Below are positions 63,875-64,000 of a stretch of 64,000 bases of DNA, piece after piece. Made by a program: the position numbers and the translations under genes. The stretch covers positions 558,001 through 622,000 of the forward strand of contig CAWJWO010000018.1 in assembly GCA_963846585.1 (NCBI GenBank), read 5' to 3'. The notes below the pieces were generated by a model. The model was not told the DNA's origin, did no database searches, and saw only the letters and a program-made list of their open reading frames with translations. This stretch comes from JAAUTT01 sp963846585 (GTDB taxonomy: Bacteria; Bacteroidota; Bacteroidia; Bacteroidales; JAAUTT01). The stretch's first letter is position 1. Each line of letters begins with the position of its first letter.

Positions 63875-64000
63875 ATGTCAAAATTATCAATTATTATCCC
63901 TTGCTATAATAACGAAGCCAATATTCCAATTACAAAAGCGGAACTTCAAACAAATGAAAAATTTTTCGATCCGGATATTGAATTGGAAATTATATTGGTA
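63875..64000 (+). CDS. Glycosyltransferase family 2, 5' part
   Basis: The frame starting at 63875 reads MSKLSIIIPCYNNEANIPIT, the nucleotide-binding start of a GT2, and continues open to the window edge (ELEIIL). Only 42 residues are visible. Confidence 0.82.
   Translation, partial: MSKLSIIIPCYNNEANIPITKAELQTNEKFFDPDIELEIILV

Overview
The window is an AT-rich stretch of a Bacteroidota chromosome devoted to surface polysaccharide synthesis and export (O-antigen or capsule). The lineage is inferred from the UpxY-type NusG paralogue, TAnnTTTG-like promoter boxes, scarcity of Shine-Dalgarno sites, and many family-level resemblances. No rRNA, tRNA or CRISPR was seen.

Layout. 1-15.1 kb: end of a Wzx-like flippase, six glycosyltransferases, the three-gene UDP-L-FucNAc pathway (capE, capF and a frameshifted capG), an asparagine-synthase-like amidotransferase and two hexapeptide acyltransferases. 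15.2-31.7 kb: genes on both strands, including an SGNH-like protein, a polysaccharide deacetylase, two paralogous convergent glycosyltransferase pairs, a GINT-like protein, and a compact module of acyl carrier protein, AsnB-like amidotransferase, NAD-synthase-like enzyme and AMP-forming ligase. An initiating sugar transferase and an UpxY antiterminator follow. 31.9-50.3 kb: the ABC exporter permease Wzm and its ATPase Wzt, which normally lie side by side, are separated by about 16 kb filled with toxin-antitoxin (TA) and other accessory genes. 50.3-64 kb: epimerases, methyltransferases, a DegT aminotransferase with a GNAT acetyltransferase, glycosyltransferases and polytopic membrane proteins. 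Many genes between 47.9 and 61 kb carry single-base frameshifts.

The most unusual feature is the architecture of the 32.8-49 kb island. Its cargo is PIN/VapC-type modules, HEPN-MNT, HicBA, DUF433-DUF5615, DUF4258-DUF2283, a four-helix-bundle gene, a GIY-YIG nuclease and two nearly identical Schlafen/AlbA-type regulators. It is punctuated by six copies of only the 5' end of an MBOAT O-acyltransferase gene and three copies of only the 5' end of wzt. Four of the six MBOAT copies stop at the same codon, and cargo genes begin shortly downstream. The copies are different alleles, so they are not one simple tandem duplication. This looks like cassette accretion at conserved gene starts.

The second unusual feature is genome texture. 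Almost every intergenic gap holds short tandem arrays whose unit is usually seven bases, with many different seven-base words, up to about 25 copies in a row, sometimes arranged as large palindromes.

Together the genes would build an L-FucNAc-containing, possibly amidated and acylated repeat unit on a lipid carrier and export it. Functional assignments rest on recognised motifs and context; no database search was possible.
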